This document shows, in pieces, positions 38,761 to 52,112 of a DNA stretch of 64,000 bases. Under the pieces are notes generated by a model. It searched no databases. It had not been told where the DNA came from and saw only the letters and a program-made list of their open reading frames with translations. Positions within the stretch are counted from its first letter, which is position 1; the number at the start of each line of letters is the position of its first letter. The position numbers and the translations under genes are program-made. The stretch is from positions 4,210,001 through 4,274,000 of the forward strand of contig CM024183.1 in NCBI GenBank assembly GCA_013433145.1. The letters are read 5' to 3'. Source of the stretch: Ascaris suum. Its lineage: Eukaryota; Nematoda; Chromadorea; Rhabditida; Ascarididae.

Positions 38761-39388
38761 AACCTCGACACTGAGAACATCGAATTCGTGGAACAGTGTG
38801 TACACTTAGAACAGACTGTGCAAATGAACAATTATTTGGGACAGGAACTAAGCAAAAGAAAAAGAACAGAGTGGCTAGCATCCACCAAGCTCAAGGGCGT
38901 CTTCTACGACACAAAGACCTCAATGTCCGTAGAAGCAGGATTCTTCAATTCCACGGTCTACCCTGTTCGTCTCTATGGGTGCGAAATGTGGAACACCACA
39001 CTTGCTAAAGAAAACGAATTATCAACAACCCAGCGAGCAATGGAAAGGCGAATGGAGAGTATCAACGAATTGCAACACACCACAAACGTTTGAACAAAAA
39101 ACAAATGTAAAAGAGAAAACCAATGTGGACTGGTCAAGTAGCCAGGTTAAATGACAGGTGGATTAAACGAATCCTTGAATGGTATCAAAAAGACGTAAAG
39201 CGACAACGCGGCAGACAGCCAACAAGGTGGAAACACCGCTGCGGCATCTACACGAAATTATTTCGATGCGGAGGGCTCAGAATCGCGATAGATGGAAGAG
39301 CTGCTGGTTGCACCGATGGAGGGAGTGATGAAATCGATAATATCACGGCTGTTCAAAGTATTCAAAGCAAATCGATTTCAGTATAGGC
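38761..39388 (+). pseudogene. C-terminal region of the RTE polyprotein
   Basis: Two frames cover it. The first has VYPVRLYGCEMWNTT and TTQRAMERRM; the second, from 39123, has the common RTE ending WTGQVARLNDRWIKRILEWY and RGRQPTRW. A stop at 39091 and a frame change separate them. Confidence 0.75.
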
Positions 39389-40922
39389 GCGATCCATAAT
39401 AACAAAAGTACCGTTCTTTTTTCCGATATGTTTTCTCTCCTACTTTTCACAGGAATGGAATTTTACTAAACGAACATGTGGATAAGTTTTTTCCAAGTTG
39501 TCATTACTGAGAATATTTTCCTTCCCTCACCGAGTTTATCTCATCCCGACATAGGCTGTAAAGTATCGGTCGATTATGCGGATTGTACGGATCCAGAACG
39601 AGAACTACATACAGTATCGTGCACATGCACCTGAACAAAGCAGCTCTGAAGGAAAGCGCGAGAGCTGCAGTTCAACCAGTGAAACATCGCTCTGAATTTC
39701 ACCATGGCAGAAAACTGTTGCCATAACTTCGCAGTCTATCACCACAACTGTTCCTTTGAAGCAACTTGTACTTTTCAACTGGTTCGAATTCCACACCTCA
39801 AACCTGGTTAACAAACACCAAAAGTTCCAGTTTTTGCATCCAAATCATCCTTTGGAGTGAAATTTGGATGAGGGTGGCAATAATGAGCCTTCAGCGATCT
39901 CGACTGTGAAGGTTTCATCCCAGCTTTAATTGCGTGAAAGCCGACTTTGGGGATGCAGGAAAACAATCCGTGTGTGTTGTCTTTACTGAGGGAATCTGGA
40001 ACTGAGCTCCTCGGTAGGATCTAAGTCTCCCTCTTGACGAGAACATAAATACTGACAAACTGCGACCTGCTTGGAGCAAACGACAGGTGGGTTATAGCGC
40101 CTTACGTGGTACCTAACCTATTCTCACTCTGCACTTTGTCGTGACATCCCATGGTTTTGATCTAATGCTTAAACCTATGAAACTGAAGTGTATACGTCGT
40201 GATCAATGTTAGGATCCCATATAACTCCCTGGTGAACATCGCGCGCTACGGTATGTGCTATGTGATCACTCAGGAATAAAGTAGGCATTAAAGGTGCACT
40301 ACAACAGTAGACTCATCGAACGAAACCAACTTTATTACTGTAAACGAGCTTCTTGAAGAATTTTGTTGGCCACTAGGACGATTGCGACATTATTTGAGCA
40401 CCTTTTTTACGCAATGGATCGCGCAAAATCCCGACCCATTAGGCACTCACCGATAACGTCCCAATTTTCGGGAAAAGAAGCAAATCTTTAAATAATCGAC
40501 GAAGACTTTTGCCATTTTGTTGCCTTTCAAGTCTAAACCCTCAAAAAGTGCAGCAATAACCTTCATATTTCGCATTTCTGGCTCACTGCAAACTTTCAAA
40601 GACCCCTTTGAACAGCATACCATCTATGGCGGTTTGCCCAGAATTATGGCATGAAGTTGATATCTTCGCTAACATGCGGTCTCTATTTTCAGCGTTTCTT
40701 TGTCATGTTCTCATATTGAAGCAATTATTAGATTGCTTCCCCTCCTCCCCCCTCCCTCCCCCACCCCAAGTTGTGCGCTCAGTTACTTTGTTTGACCACG
40801 TCTGTGAGAAAGTTACTGATTCACTTCTTTTTTCGATGCTTCTTTGTCGTTGGCATGCTTCCAAATGTGAATTTTGTGACGGCATTCATCGTTTTGATGC
40901 GAAGAGTTTAAGCTGAAGCTGA

Positions 40923-41276
40923 ATGGATGACAGTGTTTCGGCGATTTCCGTGGATTCTGATTGTCGCCATGAAACCACTTTCGAAGAAAACGAAGATGTT
41001 GAGGATCCGACGGGAATGCTAGGCTGACAAGTGGACGGAAGTACTGTTGGTATCAATAGCAGCGACACGCAAGGGGAAAACGATTTATACAACGGAGAGC
41101 AGGCTGCAGCACAGGCCAGAATCACTGAAGGGTCATAGCCAGGAGATAGTAGCGCCTCGTCTCGATCACAGGAGGCACATGAAGGTGGAGCAACATATGC
41201 GAATGTTTCGACGCTCATGAAGCATGTAAAAGACCAGCCGATATCAACTGAGAGAAGATGGCGCTTTGAGACATGA
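40923..41276 (+). pseudogene. Decayed hydrophilic reading frame with in-frame stops
   Basis: A single frame runs 118 codons with only three stops: TGA at 41025, TAG at 41136 and TGA at 41274. Between them the peptides are acidic and Ser-rich (MDDSVSAISVDSDC, then TTFEENEDVEDP; SSDTQGENDLYNGEQAAAQ; ATYANVSTLMKHVKDQ). Two further TGA codons lie in the same frame just upstream (40914, 40920), after a stretch with KCEFCDGIHRF. This looks like a dead gene or transposon protein. The minus strand is also open for 110 codons, but its product looks less protein-like. Family unknown. Confidence 0.45.
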
Positions 41277-43890
41277 AGGGGTGTGAGAAGTTGGCGTTCA
41301 GGAGTTCATGGAAAGCGTCAGTCAGCGGCATAACCAACCGTCTTTTCAGCTGCTCACACGAGGGACGTCCATTTCGAAGCAGACGCCAACACGAAAAGCG
41401 TTCAGTAAAAGGTTTTTTATGCTGGACCTGTGGTCGTTGCTCTTCGTCATCAATCCAAATAAAATATGTACTTCTACTTCGTGATATAGGTAGTTGTCAA
41501 TACCTGTGATGCGTATATTATCGTCATTTTGTTTCGGAACTCGCACGACTTGATGTGTATTTATGTTGCGCAACATGCGCTACGTTCGATTAGGGGCTGG
41601 CTATTGAACTAAATAAAAAATCGTTGACCTAAGGGTTTAAAATCTTTTGTGCATTTCTCATCGCAGCACTTTCCTAGGAGGAAGGGGAGAGGTATCAACG
41701 GATATTCCTGCATAACTGCGACAAAGCCATTAATCAACTGGTAATGATGTGGTGCTATAAACGGTGGCAGCAATATTATCCGAAGTTTTCATGAGAAGGA
41801 AGGGGCATAATTAACCTATGTTTTTCTGAGAGCACTTTGACTTGAAGTAGGAAGGAAGTGGGACGTCTTAGGGATAGGAGAATCTAAAAGTGGGAAATTT
41901 CCAAGTTTTTAAATTTTATTCTTGGAAATTGTTGTTGCACCAATTCAGCACGAATTCCGAGTTTAGTATGTAGCTCCTCTCGGTCCCACGTTCGTCTTAC
42001 ATAGCATGTGCAGACATACTATCCCTATCCTGACAGGTCGGAATAGCGTTGGTAACCGACTTGGGAATTAGCTTCATTTACCGGAGGATATTAGTCAATG
42101 AAATTTCGCGAATTCCGCTAAATTTAGCTTAATGAATTTATCCCAAACGTTCCGCGTCGTTAGCCACAAGGTCAAATCTTTGGCGACTGTGAATAACTCT
42201 GCGATTATGGTGCACAATTTTTTGCGACAATCTAACTGAAACGGAAAATTTGTTTGCTCTTAACAGAAGGGAACTTTCACCTAGTCGGCTTTTTCGATTG
42301 CGATCGGAGTATTTTACGAAATACATTCAGTCGATTACCGACCAATATTTTTGCAAATGGGTTCCCAATGAATTTGCGTTGTAATTTCGTTTGGTTACAT
42401 ACCAAAAGAAATTAACATCGGCGATTACGTCACTAATTTGTTAGCGACATTTTACATGCTCATGGCCACCAGATAGCTCGATTTTCAATGCAGCTTTCAA
42501 GGTTCTGAAGGGTAAAAAGTATTTCCGCGAGACCTCTTCAGGAGGACAGTGTAACCTCCATGCGGTCTTTTGAACTATTAGCAGAACTTAATTCCTCCAA
42601 ATGTATCAGTTTAGTTATTGCATATGGAGGATTCGCAAACATTATCAGTTAGGGACCAAGCGAGTGTTAATTAAAAAATTAAATATAAAATGAAATAAAG
42701 CAAGGAGAGCTTTAGTGAGGTTAGCTGATGAGAGGGCCATACCCATTATCACCCCTTTCACACGAATGAAGATGAATGGTAAAACAAATGCCAATGCTTA
42801 ATATTCGGTGCTTAATACTCATAGCCACGTTGTTTCAACGTCCTGACCTCTCTTTCACGATGGATCGGTTAGAAAACGGCAAAAAACACCCACATACACT
42901 CGTGTTTACGCTGTGAAGCGCAGTCTGGAAAAATGGGCCGTTCCGACTTCATGTTCGCTTATTGATTGCCACCCGACTGGCAGTGTTTTGCTGGTGGGTG
43001 TGAGGCAGGAGCGAGTGCTGTGTTGCCGTCACGCGGTTCTGTACTAGCCGTAGAATGTTTTTCGATGTTCATCTTTTACTGCTGCGTCGTGTACTGCTGA
43101 ATGGCACAACAATAGCCTGGTGAACTTCAATCAGGAGTGATGTGAGGTGGCTGGAGCTGAACCTAATTTTTAGCCAGTTCTAGTCCTGGCTGAAAAATAC
43201 GAAAGTCTACAGCTAAGCTTAAGTGCTTCAGACAGCTGGATTTATTTGACTTAATTTATATCGGCAGGAAATCAGCTTTCGCGAAATCGGCATCCGCTTC
43301 AATTCGTTTGCTGAATGTTATTTCGAGATATGTCGTCGAGTTAGGACTATACTGGAATATGAATAGTAAAATGATACTCTGAATTTGGGGCTTTTGAGAG
43401 TTAAGTCAAAGCTGGTCCCATGTTTGGATGTTATTTTTACGCTATCAGTATCTGATTGCTCTCGAGTTTATTATCACTGGAACATTTTAATCATCACATC
43501 CTCGAAATATGAACTGAAGAAACTTATCAAACGCCTCATACAACGAAATGTCTCTACCTAAGTGTTCGAAATAACGATATCGACGCATAAGAGAGAATGA
43601 CCACCTCCTTTTCATAATTGTGGCGCATAGATTTTCTTTCTTCTTCCTAGCAAAAGATTCCGACAAATTTTCAGCAATGTTTTGTTCGATTCTCGGATAG
43701 ATGAGAAAGCATCCCGAAAAAAAAACCATATGCGCTTTTTACAGTTCACAAAAAGGTTTTATGCTGTGCGAAAATGTCTAAACACTCCATAATAAAGCAC
43801 TCTTTTACGTCGTTGATTAGTTGCGCCGTAGGTTTTGCCTTTTATTAATCACAGCAATTTATAGGAGGTAATGAAGTGTGCCAGAGGAAT

Positions 43891-44224
43891 TGGCACGATA
43901 TGCGCTTTTGCATTTCCCCAAATCAATTTGCAAATAAATAATGAATATGCAAAATATTATCTTCATATTTTAGTTACTCGGATATCTTGTATAAAAGATT
44001 AATTTTTATTGTCAGCCGATAAAAAATATAAAGTAATTTTTTCATACTTAAAATCACTATGATTTATCTCATATCTCATTATTAGCGAGTGAATGAGAAT
44101 TATGGTCTAGAAGATCGATCATTCTATCATTCACATTATATCCTTCGAATTTCAACACTCTAGCTTCAATTTTTCAATAAAACATTGCCGCAATGTTTCC
44201 GCTCAAAGAAAAATGCAAAAGCGC
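43891..44224. mobile_element. Possible MITE with short inverted ends
   Basis: GCGCTTTTGCATTT at 43902-43915 has a perfect inverted partner, AAATGCAAAAGCGC, at 44211-44224. The left end is part of the dispersed 20-bp motif (43891-43910). The AT-rich interior and roughly 330-bp length fit a miniature element, but the inverted repeat is only 14 bp and no target duplication was seen. Confidence 0.3.
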
Positions 44225-45591
44225 CTAGATAAAATGTAAACGATTTTCATTGAAAAATCGCTTTTATATGGGTGATTCGAAATGCTTTAAAGAATGCTTG
44301 TCACCCACCTTGCTAGGAATACCTGCGAAAACCTGTGTCACCTTACCTTTTTATGTCGTTTTTCAAACCTCCCACTCGTGACCCCCCACCCCCCTATCTG
44401 CTCTCAATTGGCATTATTTTTATGCACTTCTTCACTCTTGTTTCATTCTGCTTACTGCTCTATCCTCCCCACTTAGAACTTCTTCGATTGCATCTAGCTT
44501 GTTTACATTTTTGGACCTTCCTCACTATTGTCACGTTCACGTGAAGATGACGTGAATACTTGTATTGACAGCTGTCATCAGCGTAAAATGCGATTGTTGA
44601 AGCGTAGTGGTGTTGTGCGTTGTCTCCCTTCGTTCGCGTTATCAACGCATTAAATTTGAAGTTCGCTTTTTTTTTCAACCAGAGGAACACCGCACAAAAT
44701 ATTCCATCTCAGTTGAGCAAGCAAACAGTGACTTCATTGTTTAGGTGGCCGACCACACAACAATAGAATGGGAGGGAAGTGGGCTGAGAACGTGATATAA
44801 CGTTTAATCAAGTGAGTGTTTCGGCGTGGCGTGATCTTCGCAACAAAACATCCATTTGTTTTGAGCTCAGGTGGGAAATTAAGAACTAGAAGCAATAGCC
44901 ATTAAGGTATCGGTCCACCGATCGAATGTCTTCCATCCTTAAATTCAAATTCAGAGCACTAGACAAAATAACTAGAGATTTTAAGTTTTTCCACATCAAC
45001 TCATAAAGCTTAACGATCGTCTCAAAATGTAGAAAATATAGACCGCTTTATTCTAGATGCCATATTAAAATGCAAAGGAGATAAACATGTTCGGCTAGTC
45101 GAAGGACGAATGTTGCCACCTCAGCCCATGTTTTGGCACCCGCATCCGATTAGATTCATTCAAAAATCACCGTAATGATTTTCATGTGGTCTTTATGTGA
45201 TAATTAAGGGAAGTGTAATATTTTTTAAGAATAAATCGAGAGAATTTGCATTTCTCGAATATAAACATCCTCAACGGAAACGTTCTATTTAACGACTAAT
45301 ATTTAAATAGTGAATGGATGTATGTGCTTCAATGCCATTCTATGCATCTTTTTTAGTCAATTTCAACCCGAAGTTGTGTTTCTTCATTACACAATTCACG
45401 ATAATTATTCATTATAATGGTTCCTAACATTACATTATAGTAATATTTGTGAATGAAAAGCGCATGTTTGTGGTGCGTTTTCCCACTAGTTCCTTCCTCG
45501 CCTTCTACATTAAACCTTCATATCGCCTCATCCAATTTTTTTCTCGGAATGCGTCGCTTCTCAACAGTCATCGAATCAGTGTTACATTTCT

Positions 45592-45609
45592 GGAACATTG
45601 CTATTACAG
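45592..45609 (+). promoter_or_regulatory. Probable trans-splice acceptor before FAM162 copy 2
   Basis: ATTGCTATTACAG ends at 45609, 46 bases before the first in-frame ATG at 45656. This parallels the acceptor just before the start of copy 1. It could also close a 5' UTR intron. Confidence 0.45.
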
Positions 45610-45655
45610 GTGACCTGGAGCATTGATTGGGGGGATTGAAACGAGCTTGAGTGCA

Positions 45656-48107
45656 ATGCATTCGCTATTAACGATGAATTATGCAATGCGAGCATTTGCC
45701 ACAAGGCCAAGTCAGTGCCATAAACTCATCATGTGTCATTTGGCTGCCTACTCGTCGAAACCCGTCGAACAAGGATCCTCAGCTAACGTAACTTTTATTG
45801 TAGTCTATATGGATTCTCGTCGAGTTTTACCTGAGGTTCTCGAGTAGTCGACGTTAAATATAGAGTCTGATTTTTGTGTTATCATCAGTTCTTTAATAAT
45901 TTCTTCACCTCATATTTATGTGAGGTATAACGTTTAACTTTCAAAACGAACATTTATCTGATTTTCAAGTTTAATTTTTATCACAGCGCACATTCCTCGC
46001 TTCTTTTTTGAATTATTTCCCGCTTAATCTTCCATGTGTTTTGCGGGTTTTTTTTTTTAATAAAAGAACTTATTGAACTGCGTTATTTATTCCCCATCTC
46101 TCTCCCCCACATTTTATTTCATTGCTTACTTTCTCATTTCATTTCTTTTTAGGAGCCAAGAAAAGCTGAAGAGAAGCCACTCTACGCCACAAAAGAGCAA
46201 TTTCGTGCCAATTTGGAAAGTCAACGAGCGAGCACTGTATTCACCGCTGGTATGCCAACAACTCTCTATACCTGTTCTATACAGCCTTACTCATTGAATT
46301 GTTTAAATTTCTGTTATGATGAACTTTATGTTGTTTTATGTGTGTTAAAGTGATTAGATATCATCACTATTAGTTAATGAATATCCTGAAGTACCTTGTT
46401 TTACCCAATAAGTTTGTGCCGCTTTCTCATGCAGCCGGCTTCCGCTTTTTTCGGAGGTAGGCGCTTTAAGGCTCTATACAATTAAATAAATCCATTGGTG
46501 ATTTGTGATGAACTAAGAAAGAGACAGTGATAAGGAGCAAGAGGAAGTTGCTATTCAAAACAGTAGATGGCGTTGATAGTTGTCGTCGTCGTCTTATGAA
46601 CTTCAGTAAGAGACACTAATGGGTCAGTAGTGACGCTAATCATTTACTGCTAAAAGAAATTAATTCGTTTTGATCATTATGCAAAGATTTGAAGTTTATT
46701 GATATTTTTTTATTTCAGAATAAACAAAGAAAAATATTTCGAGAGTGATAGTGATCAATGCCAAAAAAAATTTGCATATTATGCCGAATGAAAAACTCAT
46801 TCATAGATTTCAAAAAATTTCGCTCTATGAATAACTGTGTCAATCGTTGATATACGCTATAATATGGTTTACTTAAATCCTATAAGCAGTACAGTAATAA
46901 ATATGAATGTAAATATAAATATTTTAAATTGAAGTATCAATTGCATCGAAAAATATCACTTCGAATGTATTTTCAGAAACGGGCGTAAAACCAACAAATT
47001 GGCAAAGACGATTTCTTGTATTAACGAATCTTTATCGTAATACAGCTGAGATTCCTGAATATATTGCGTAAGTTATTTGATGACGAATAAAAGTATTCAT
47101 CTAGACCGGATTGGTCCGATTCAGCGACCGGATTGATCCTATTCGATGCAAACGATTCACCGAACTGAAAATCGCTTCTGTTAATTTTTTTTAAAATAGA
47201 AAACGAGCAAAAAGCGAAATTCCGAATCCGGAAAATAATATATCAGCTATTGCATTATCAGTTTATTGTTGACCGTAAATAATAGTATTCATAATTTCGC
47301 AAATTATTCCCTTTAAATGAATAATTTCGTTTTAATGTTATCTATTCGAGTAAATAGGCGGAAAAATCACAACTCAACGAGACGGCATCGCACTAAATAA
47401 TTGACGAAACATTTCGTAGCGACAATTTTGTCGTTAATTTATAGAAATTAAACTAACTGAAATATGTAAAATTTTACGGAATGATTTCTCGTGAATATTT
47501 CATTCAAATTTCTTACTAAGTTTAGCGTAATCGTTAGTGCATTAATAATGTTTCAACAATATTTGTTAAGTATAATTTTGAGCGTGGTCACAAGCATAAA
47601 ATTCTTTGAATGCCAATCATATAATAAGACATTCCATTGATGAAGTTTTATGAAGCTTTTCATCAACGGATCTTTCCTGATGAGAGTATCCGCCTTAATG
47701 AATATCAATATAGGTTAATTGCGACGAGTCTGCTCTCCCTCTGGAGCGCACTAGGTTAAGTTCTTTCTCTAATGTATCGCTAAGTTGAGGCTATAATTGC
47801 TGGCCTAGTCTTGGCGAATTTTTCCACCATCAATTAATTAATGAGTAGTTCTGATCGCATGATAACTTGAAAGTTTTGTGAATTTGCCAACTCTCTGCTG
47901 ACTTATACGTACACGAATTTCCATAGAAAGTTATATGCAAATTTCAGTAGCGGAACAATGCAGCGAATGCATAATCGAATGCGTGTTGTCTTCATAATAG
48001 TGGCATGCACGTGGTTTTATTTGCTATTTTTGGTAATCGAACGAGGATGGGCACACGTTATCTCAACAAAGAAATCGAGTGGCCATTCAATCTCTAAGAT
48101 GCCTTAG
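45656..48107 (+). CDS. FAM162 / DUF1075 mitochondrial membrane protein, copy 2
   Basis: Four exons: 45656-45787, 46153-46249, 46977-47067 and 47948-48107 (TAG), all in phase, giving 159 residues. Exon phases match copy 1, and exon 3 is 91 bases in both. The N-terminus (MNYAMRAFATRPSQCHK...) resembles a mitochondrial presequence. Exon 2 has PLYATKEQF, against IPHATKASF in copy 1. Exon 3 has GVKPTNWQRRFLVLT and AEIPEYI, nearer to the human FAM162 core than copy 1 because it keeps the Trp. Exon 4 has MHNRMRVV and a helix (FIIVACTWFYLLFLVIE), then a short tail ending SISKMP unlike the charged tail of copy 1. By eye, exon 3 is identical at 19 of 29 positions, so the duplication is old. The first residue could be the Met at 45656 or at 45674. 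Confidence 0.85.
47104..47144 (+). repeat. 22-bp tandem duplication in an intron
   Basis: GACCGGATTGGTCCGATTC at 47104 is followed at 47126 by GACCGGATTGATCCTATTC, in the last intron of FAM162 copy 2. The unit contains an imperfect palindrome, GGATTGGTCC. Confidence 0.8.
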
Positions 48108-48992
48108 ATTACATCGTTAACTTCACTCTAGTAGGTTATTGCAACAATTTAAAACTCATTACTTTGTCGAGGGGTATTTTCTGAGGTCGAAAAACTCTTA
48201 CTAAGTGTTAGCTTCTTATTAGGCGTTACTATGATTTCGATTTTCTTTGCACTCATTGTTTGCTGATCTCTGATTTCAACGTGAAACTTGGCAAAGGTTT
48301 CTTCCACTCATCCAAATGTTGCGGAGCTTGGCTGTATAGTGTTTTTTTTTCTTAATCTATGCTGTTTTTTTTTTTTTTTTTTTGATTTGCAATCACTAAC
48401 ATTATGCGTTCTGATCAGTACTAAAAATAGGAACTACCGTTCGTTTCTGGTTTGAATATCCGAAGAGGGAATGACGTCTATCCCATGCACGGATATCCTT
48501 CCCCCTCCCCTTTTCCAGTTTCCAGTGCAGTTACGAAACCAAGAATCTCATGTTTTGAGACGGTTCTCTTCGTGTTTCCCCGTTAATAAATTCTTTTGCC
48601 GTACTATAAAAATACACTGTTCATTATACACCTTTTCGCGACTCTTTTATCGAGGAGAGTTCCTTGAAACGTAATTTTGCAAGGACGCTCTTCCCTCGGA
48701 GAAAGGAAAGGAGGGTAGAGGTTTGCCAGGCGGTAGCCCAAAATTAATCGTTTGTTGAATCAAACCTTTGGTCTTTATGCATATGTTGCAGTTATTCAGG
48801 TAATCTTCGTTGTTGAACGGGCTATAGAATTGTTTTTCAGGTATATTAATATACGAGCATCAACAGATTTCACACCTATCGATAGGAGTGCAAATGGAGC
48901 TGTTAACCTGACGCTTTAGAACGATTGGTCGAAGATGAAGGAGATTATGGAAATGGTCTTCCTTTTTTCACTGACAATTTTTGTGGAGGGGT

Positions 48993-49012
48993 GGGGGGGG
49001 GGGGGGGGGGGG
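48993..49012 (+). repeat. 20-base G run in a G-rich tract
   Basis: Twenty consecutive G are flanked by further G-rich sequence (48985-49016). Such a run can form a G-quadruplex and is prone to length error in sequencing. Confidence 0.95.
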
Positions 49013-51866
49013 AGGTAGTTGATTGGAAAGGTGGAGGTGGATGTGGTAAGCATATGAAAACTATACGGTTGTTGCGAATCGTTTGTGCGTTATGGATTTG
49101 CTTACGTTCTGTTGAAATTGTTCACGGAAGAGTGCGTTTTTGTTTCGCTGCTGAATGGTGCGATGAGCAGTCGGTTTTTGAGACTATTGTCTTTCTCCTT
49201 TATTGTCACAAGATGGTTCCGATTTTCTTGTCTGCTCCATTTGTCACTCCCCCTTTCCCCCTCTCCCTCTCGTTTACCTCTCCCACTCCTCCTTGTCTCC
49301 TTCTTCGTAAGTTGCAGACGATTTATTTGCGAATTGACATGTGGAATTAAATTATGTATCAATGAAAGTGACCTCTGGTCATCGTGAGAGATTAATGGTG
49401 ACTCATCATCAGGCTGCCTAATACTTTGAGAGCGAAGAAGAAACAAGAGCAATTCTTTAATTGATATTCTTTGAATTGATTACACTGTTATGAACACTAA
49501 CCTGCTTGATTAAATAGGGACCTTTGCGAATATTTTTAAGCGATTGCTCACCATAACAACTGAAGAGTTTATTTACTGTTAACGGAGGGAATGCCCGCGG
49601 TTGCATCCACACAACGAGACAGTGAAAGATGGAGGTGCTAATAAGCCCAATAAAACAAAAATAAACCACAGAAAAGCATATAACGTGGAATACTTTGAAA
49701 CAGTTGAGAAAAAATAAACAGTAAGCATAGAAAGTTTCCCGCAGTGGATAAGTTCTTCCATTCGGGAAAGGATATTTCAAAGTGGAGGGCAAGGAAGTGG
49801 TTGCTCTTTCCGAGCACTTTTAAATCTAAATGCTTTCAACTTGCGTGGAAATTTTTCATTGGTCGTTTCCTCATTCGATTTGGTTCTTTCTGAATCTTCG
49901 AAGACTGCGATTGATGCTACTATGCAGTTCCTTCTCGCCCGCCTCCTCCTTCTCCCCCTGCCCTCGCCTTCTAGTTGACATCCAAAGAAGAGAACCTTTC
50001 AGTGCCTTATTCTTACATGCAATATATAAACTTAGTCAACGATGCCATTTATTGGTGTGTAATCATTGCAGCTGCATTTCACATGGAATATTTGTTTAAT
50101 ATGCAGGATTTCCTCAAGTTATAGAGGATGTCTTTTTTCAACGAATCAGAAGCAGCATTGCTCTTTCACGCATAGAAATGTCCTGGGTCGGAAATATTCT
50201 GTTCTTGGCATTTATAGTAAATGACGGTCTTTAATTTATGACTGATTAGTTAGAAGATGTTGTTTCTGGTGTGCGGTTTAGTCTCGATTTACGAGTTGTG
50301 ATCTCATTCTCGGAGTTGCAGCATAACGCCCTCAACTCTTCATCCGCATTTCAAATCTTTCCTCACTTGTGCTGCAGTACAAGTTGGCGGTGATCAAATG
50401 CGTCAGACCCGAAGGGGGGAGGGAGGAAGAAGGAAGTTATGAGATATAATTATCACTGTCATTTCGAAACAAAGAACTATAGTTCATCGAGTTATCGCTA
50501 CCAGGTTATGTACATATGCTTCTCGGCGGAACGATTCATGAACAATTTGTTATTTGACATAAGAGTCCCCTGAAGGGCTTGCTCTGGGCGTTTCAAATTG
50601 CTCCGTGTATTGTAGGTGCCTCTCTTCCAAATTCTAGCAAGTCAGCATTCAGAGCTCATCCTTTCTTTATAGTATAGATCTCATCGACCGCTGTCGTGAC
50701 CGTAAGCAAGTGTGGCAGCAACGCGACTTTAACCCTTACTCTCTAACAAAAGACAATTAACGCATACCTTTGTACTGTGTGTAAATCAATACTCACAGCA
50801 TCTCATTTAGCAATAAATAATTTGTATCGATGAAGTTCGATATGATCGATGCGATCGATTCTGATCATTCGGATAATAACATATCGTTATCTGAGCAATG
50901 CAATGTTATTTCATCGTTGATAGCATTGCAGTCGCACCGAGTGGTCCATTGGGATTTCACTCGTTTATTTATTCACTTATTATTCATTTAATTATTTGCT
51001 TACTTTAATCGATTAAGCATTCATTACAAATAAATGTCTCTTCATACCGCTACCACTTCCGTTTAGCTGAAGTTGTGAGGTAACGTGAAGGTTAGGGCTC
51101 AGGCTCGTCTCCTGCCCATCGGATACTGATGAGTCGATTCATCTTTGCTCCACTAAAGAGGAGAGTTCCGATTTGCTCCATCACCCTCGTCCCGATGAGA
51201 CCACTGCTCGGAATGACTCAGTAGGACGAAGCCAAGGAGATTGCTCGGAGCCCTCTTAAAACCGACCGCGCACTAAGCAATGCTAGACGATGAATGTCAT
51301 AATTCGCTCGTTTATCGGTCATAATTCGTTTCGAAAAGTTGATCGACGAGTATATCAAAAGTGATTTTTAATTTCAATAATTAAAATTATCCAGAGAGTG
51401 CATTAGCCCTCAGTGGATTGTTGAAGTGGGAAATACATTGCTCTGCGACGATTAATAAAGTTTTCGGAGCGTCTTCATGTGTATTCATCCATCGTGACGA
51501 TGCGTTTTTTTTTTCGCGAGCTGCACTGCACTATGCAGCATTAACGCAAATGAATGTTTGCTTGTTGTGTTAATTACTTAACGAATTGTGCACCGATATG
51601 CGATAAGTTGCAATTGCAACCGCAAATGGCGGATCATTGCAACCTAATTGCAAATTGCATTGCTAAAAAAATATCGAAAAACGTTTGCAATCTCCATCAT
51701 ATTCCAATTTCTTTATAAATTCTATGAGATTCGACAGAAAATATTTAACGATTACAACGAAAAGAAGTCTTTATCACTATTCGCAAAACACCAAAGAAAA
51801 TATGTTTCAATGAAGAGAACAGTTTTGAGTTTTGAGAGTATCTTAGAATTCGCAACCCAGTTTTGC

Positions 51867-52112
51867 TTAAAACCACTCGAGTGTGGTGAACTGATTCCTT
51901 GATTGATTATTCTTGCACCAGATGGGGTTCATCGGAAGATGCAATATTCCATTGGCATCGATCTCGTCAATATCGAAATGCCACGCAGTGATTTCATGTC
52001 GTGAACCGAAAAAACTACGACATTCAAGCTTGGAGTTTTTATTCTTTCCTCTGTGTGGTGCTATCTTTAACCAAATTTTCGGAGGTTTTTTTCCCCGAGG
52101 ATTTTTTCTAAG
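51867..52112 (-). CDS. Candidate terminal exon or pseudo-exon, unidentified
   Basis: After the acceptor TTCAATTGCAG, 81 codons are open to a TAA at 51869-51867. The peptide is basic at first (LRKNPRGKKPPKIW), then FGSRHEITAWHFDIDEIDA and NGILHLPMNPIWC. It looks protein-like but matches no family I know, and no upstream exon was found. It could be transposon-derived. Confidence 0.25.
   Translation of the reverse strand, partial: LRKNPRGKKPPKIWLKIAPHRGKNKNSKLECRSFFGSRHEITAWHFDIDEIDANGILHLPMNPIWCKNNQSRNQFTTLEWF

Larger units (their letters stand above)
36800..39388 (+). mobile_element. Decayed RTE-type non-LTR retrotransposon (endonuclease-reverse transcriptase)
   Basis: Fragments in several frames appear in the normal RTE order. 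The 5' end lies inside the endonuclease (VGFIIGPQWRAV near 36808). Next come IYAPTT and MLGDFIVKLG of the APE-type endonuclease, a linker with WKAAEEKTSLKKAWREV, the reverse transcriptase (RSYRPT, then LDFKKAFDSV, then FFANDVAPF), and a C-terminal part ending WTGQVARLNDRWIKRILEWY with RGRQPTRWK. Many stops and frameshifts separate them, and the 5' UTR and start are missing. No clear target-site duplication or tail was found. Confidence 0.88.
39389..45591. other. Insertion-rich spacer upstream of FAM162 copy 2
   Basis: It contains a decayed reading frame at 40923-41276, the 20-bp motif at 43891 with a partial inverted partner at 44211, and AT-rich sequence. No intact gene is supported. A short frame at about 39625-39720 starting MHLNKAALKESARAAVQ has no known family. 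Confidence 0.4.

Noticed and set aside
39720..39800. GGTTCGAATTCC resembling a tRNA B box
   Set aside because: No matching A box, acceptor stem or anticodon arm can be folded around it.
49102..49452. Overlapping open frames on both strands next to the G run
   Set aside because: They are caused by pyrimidine/purine-skewed sequence, with no family similarity.
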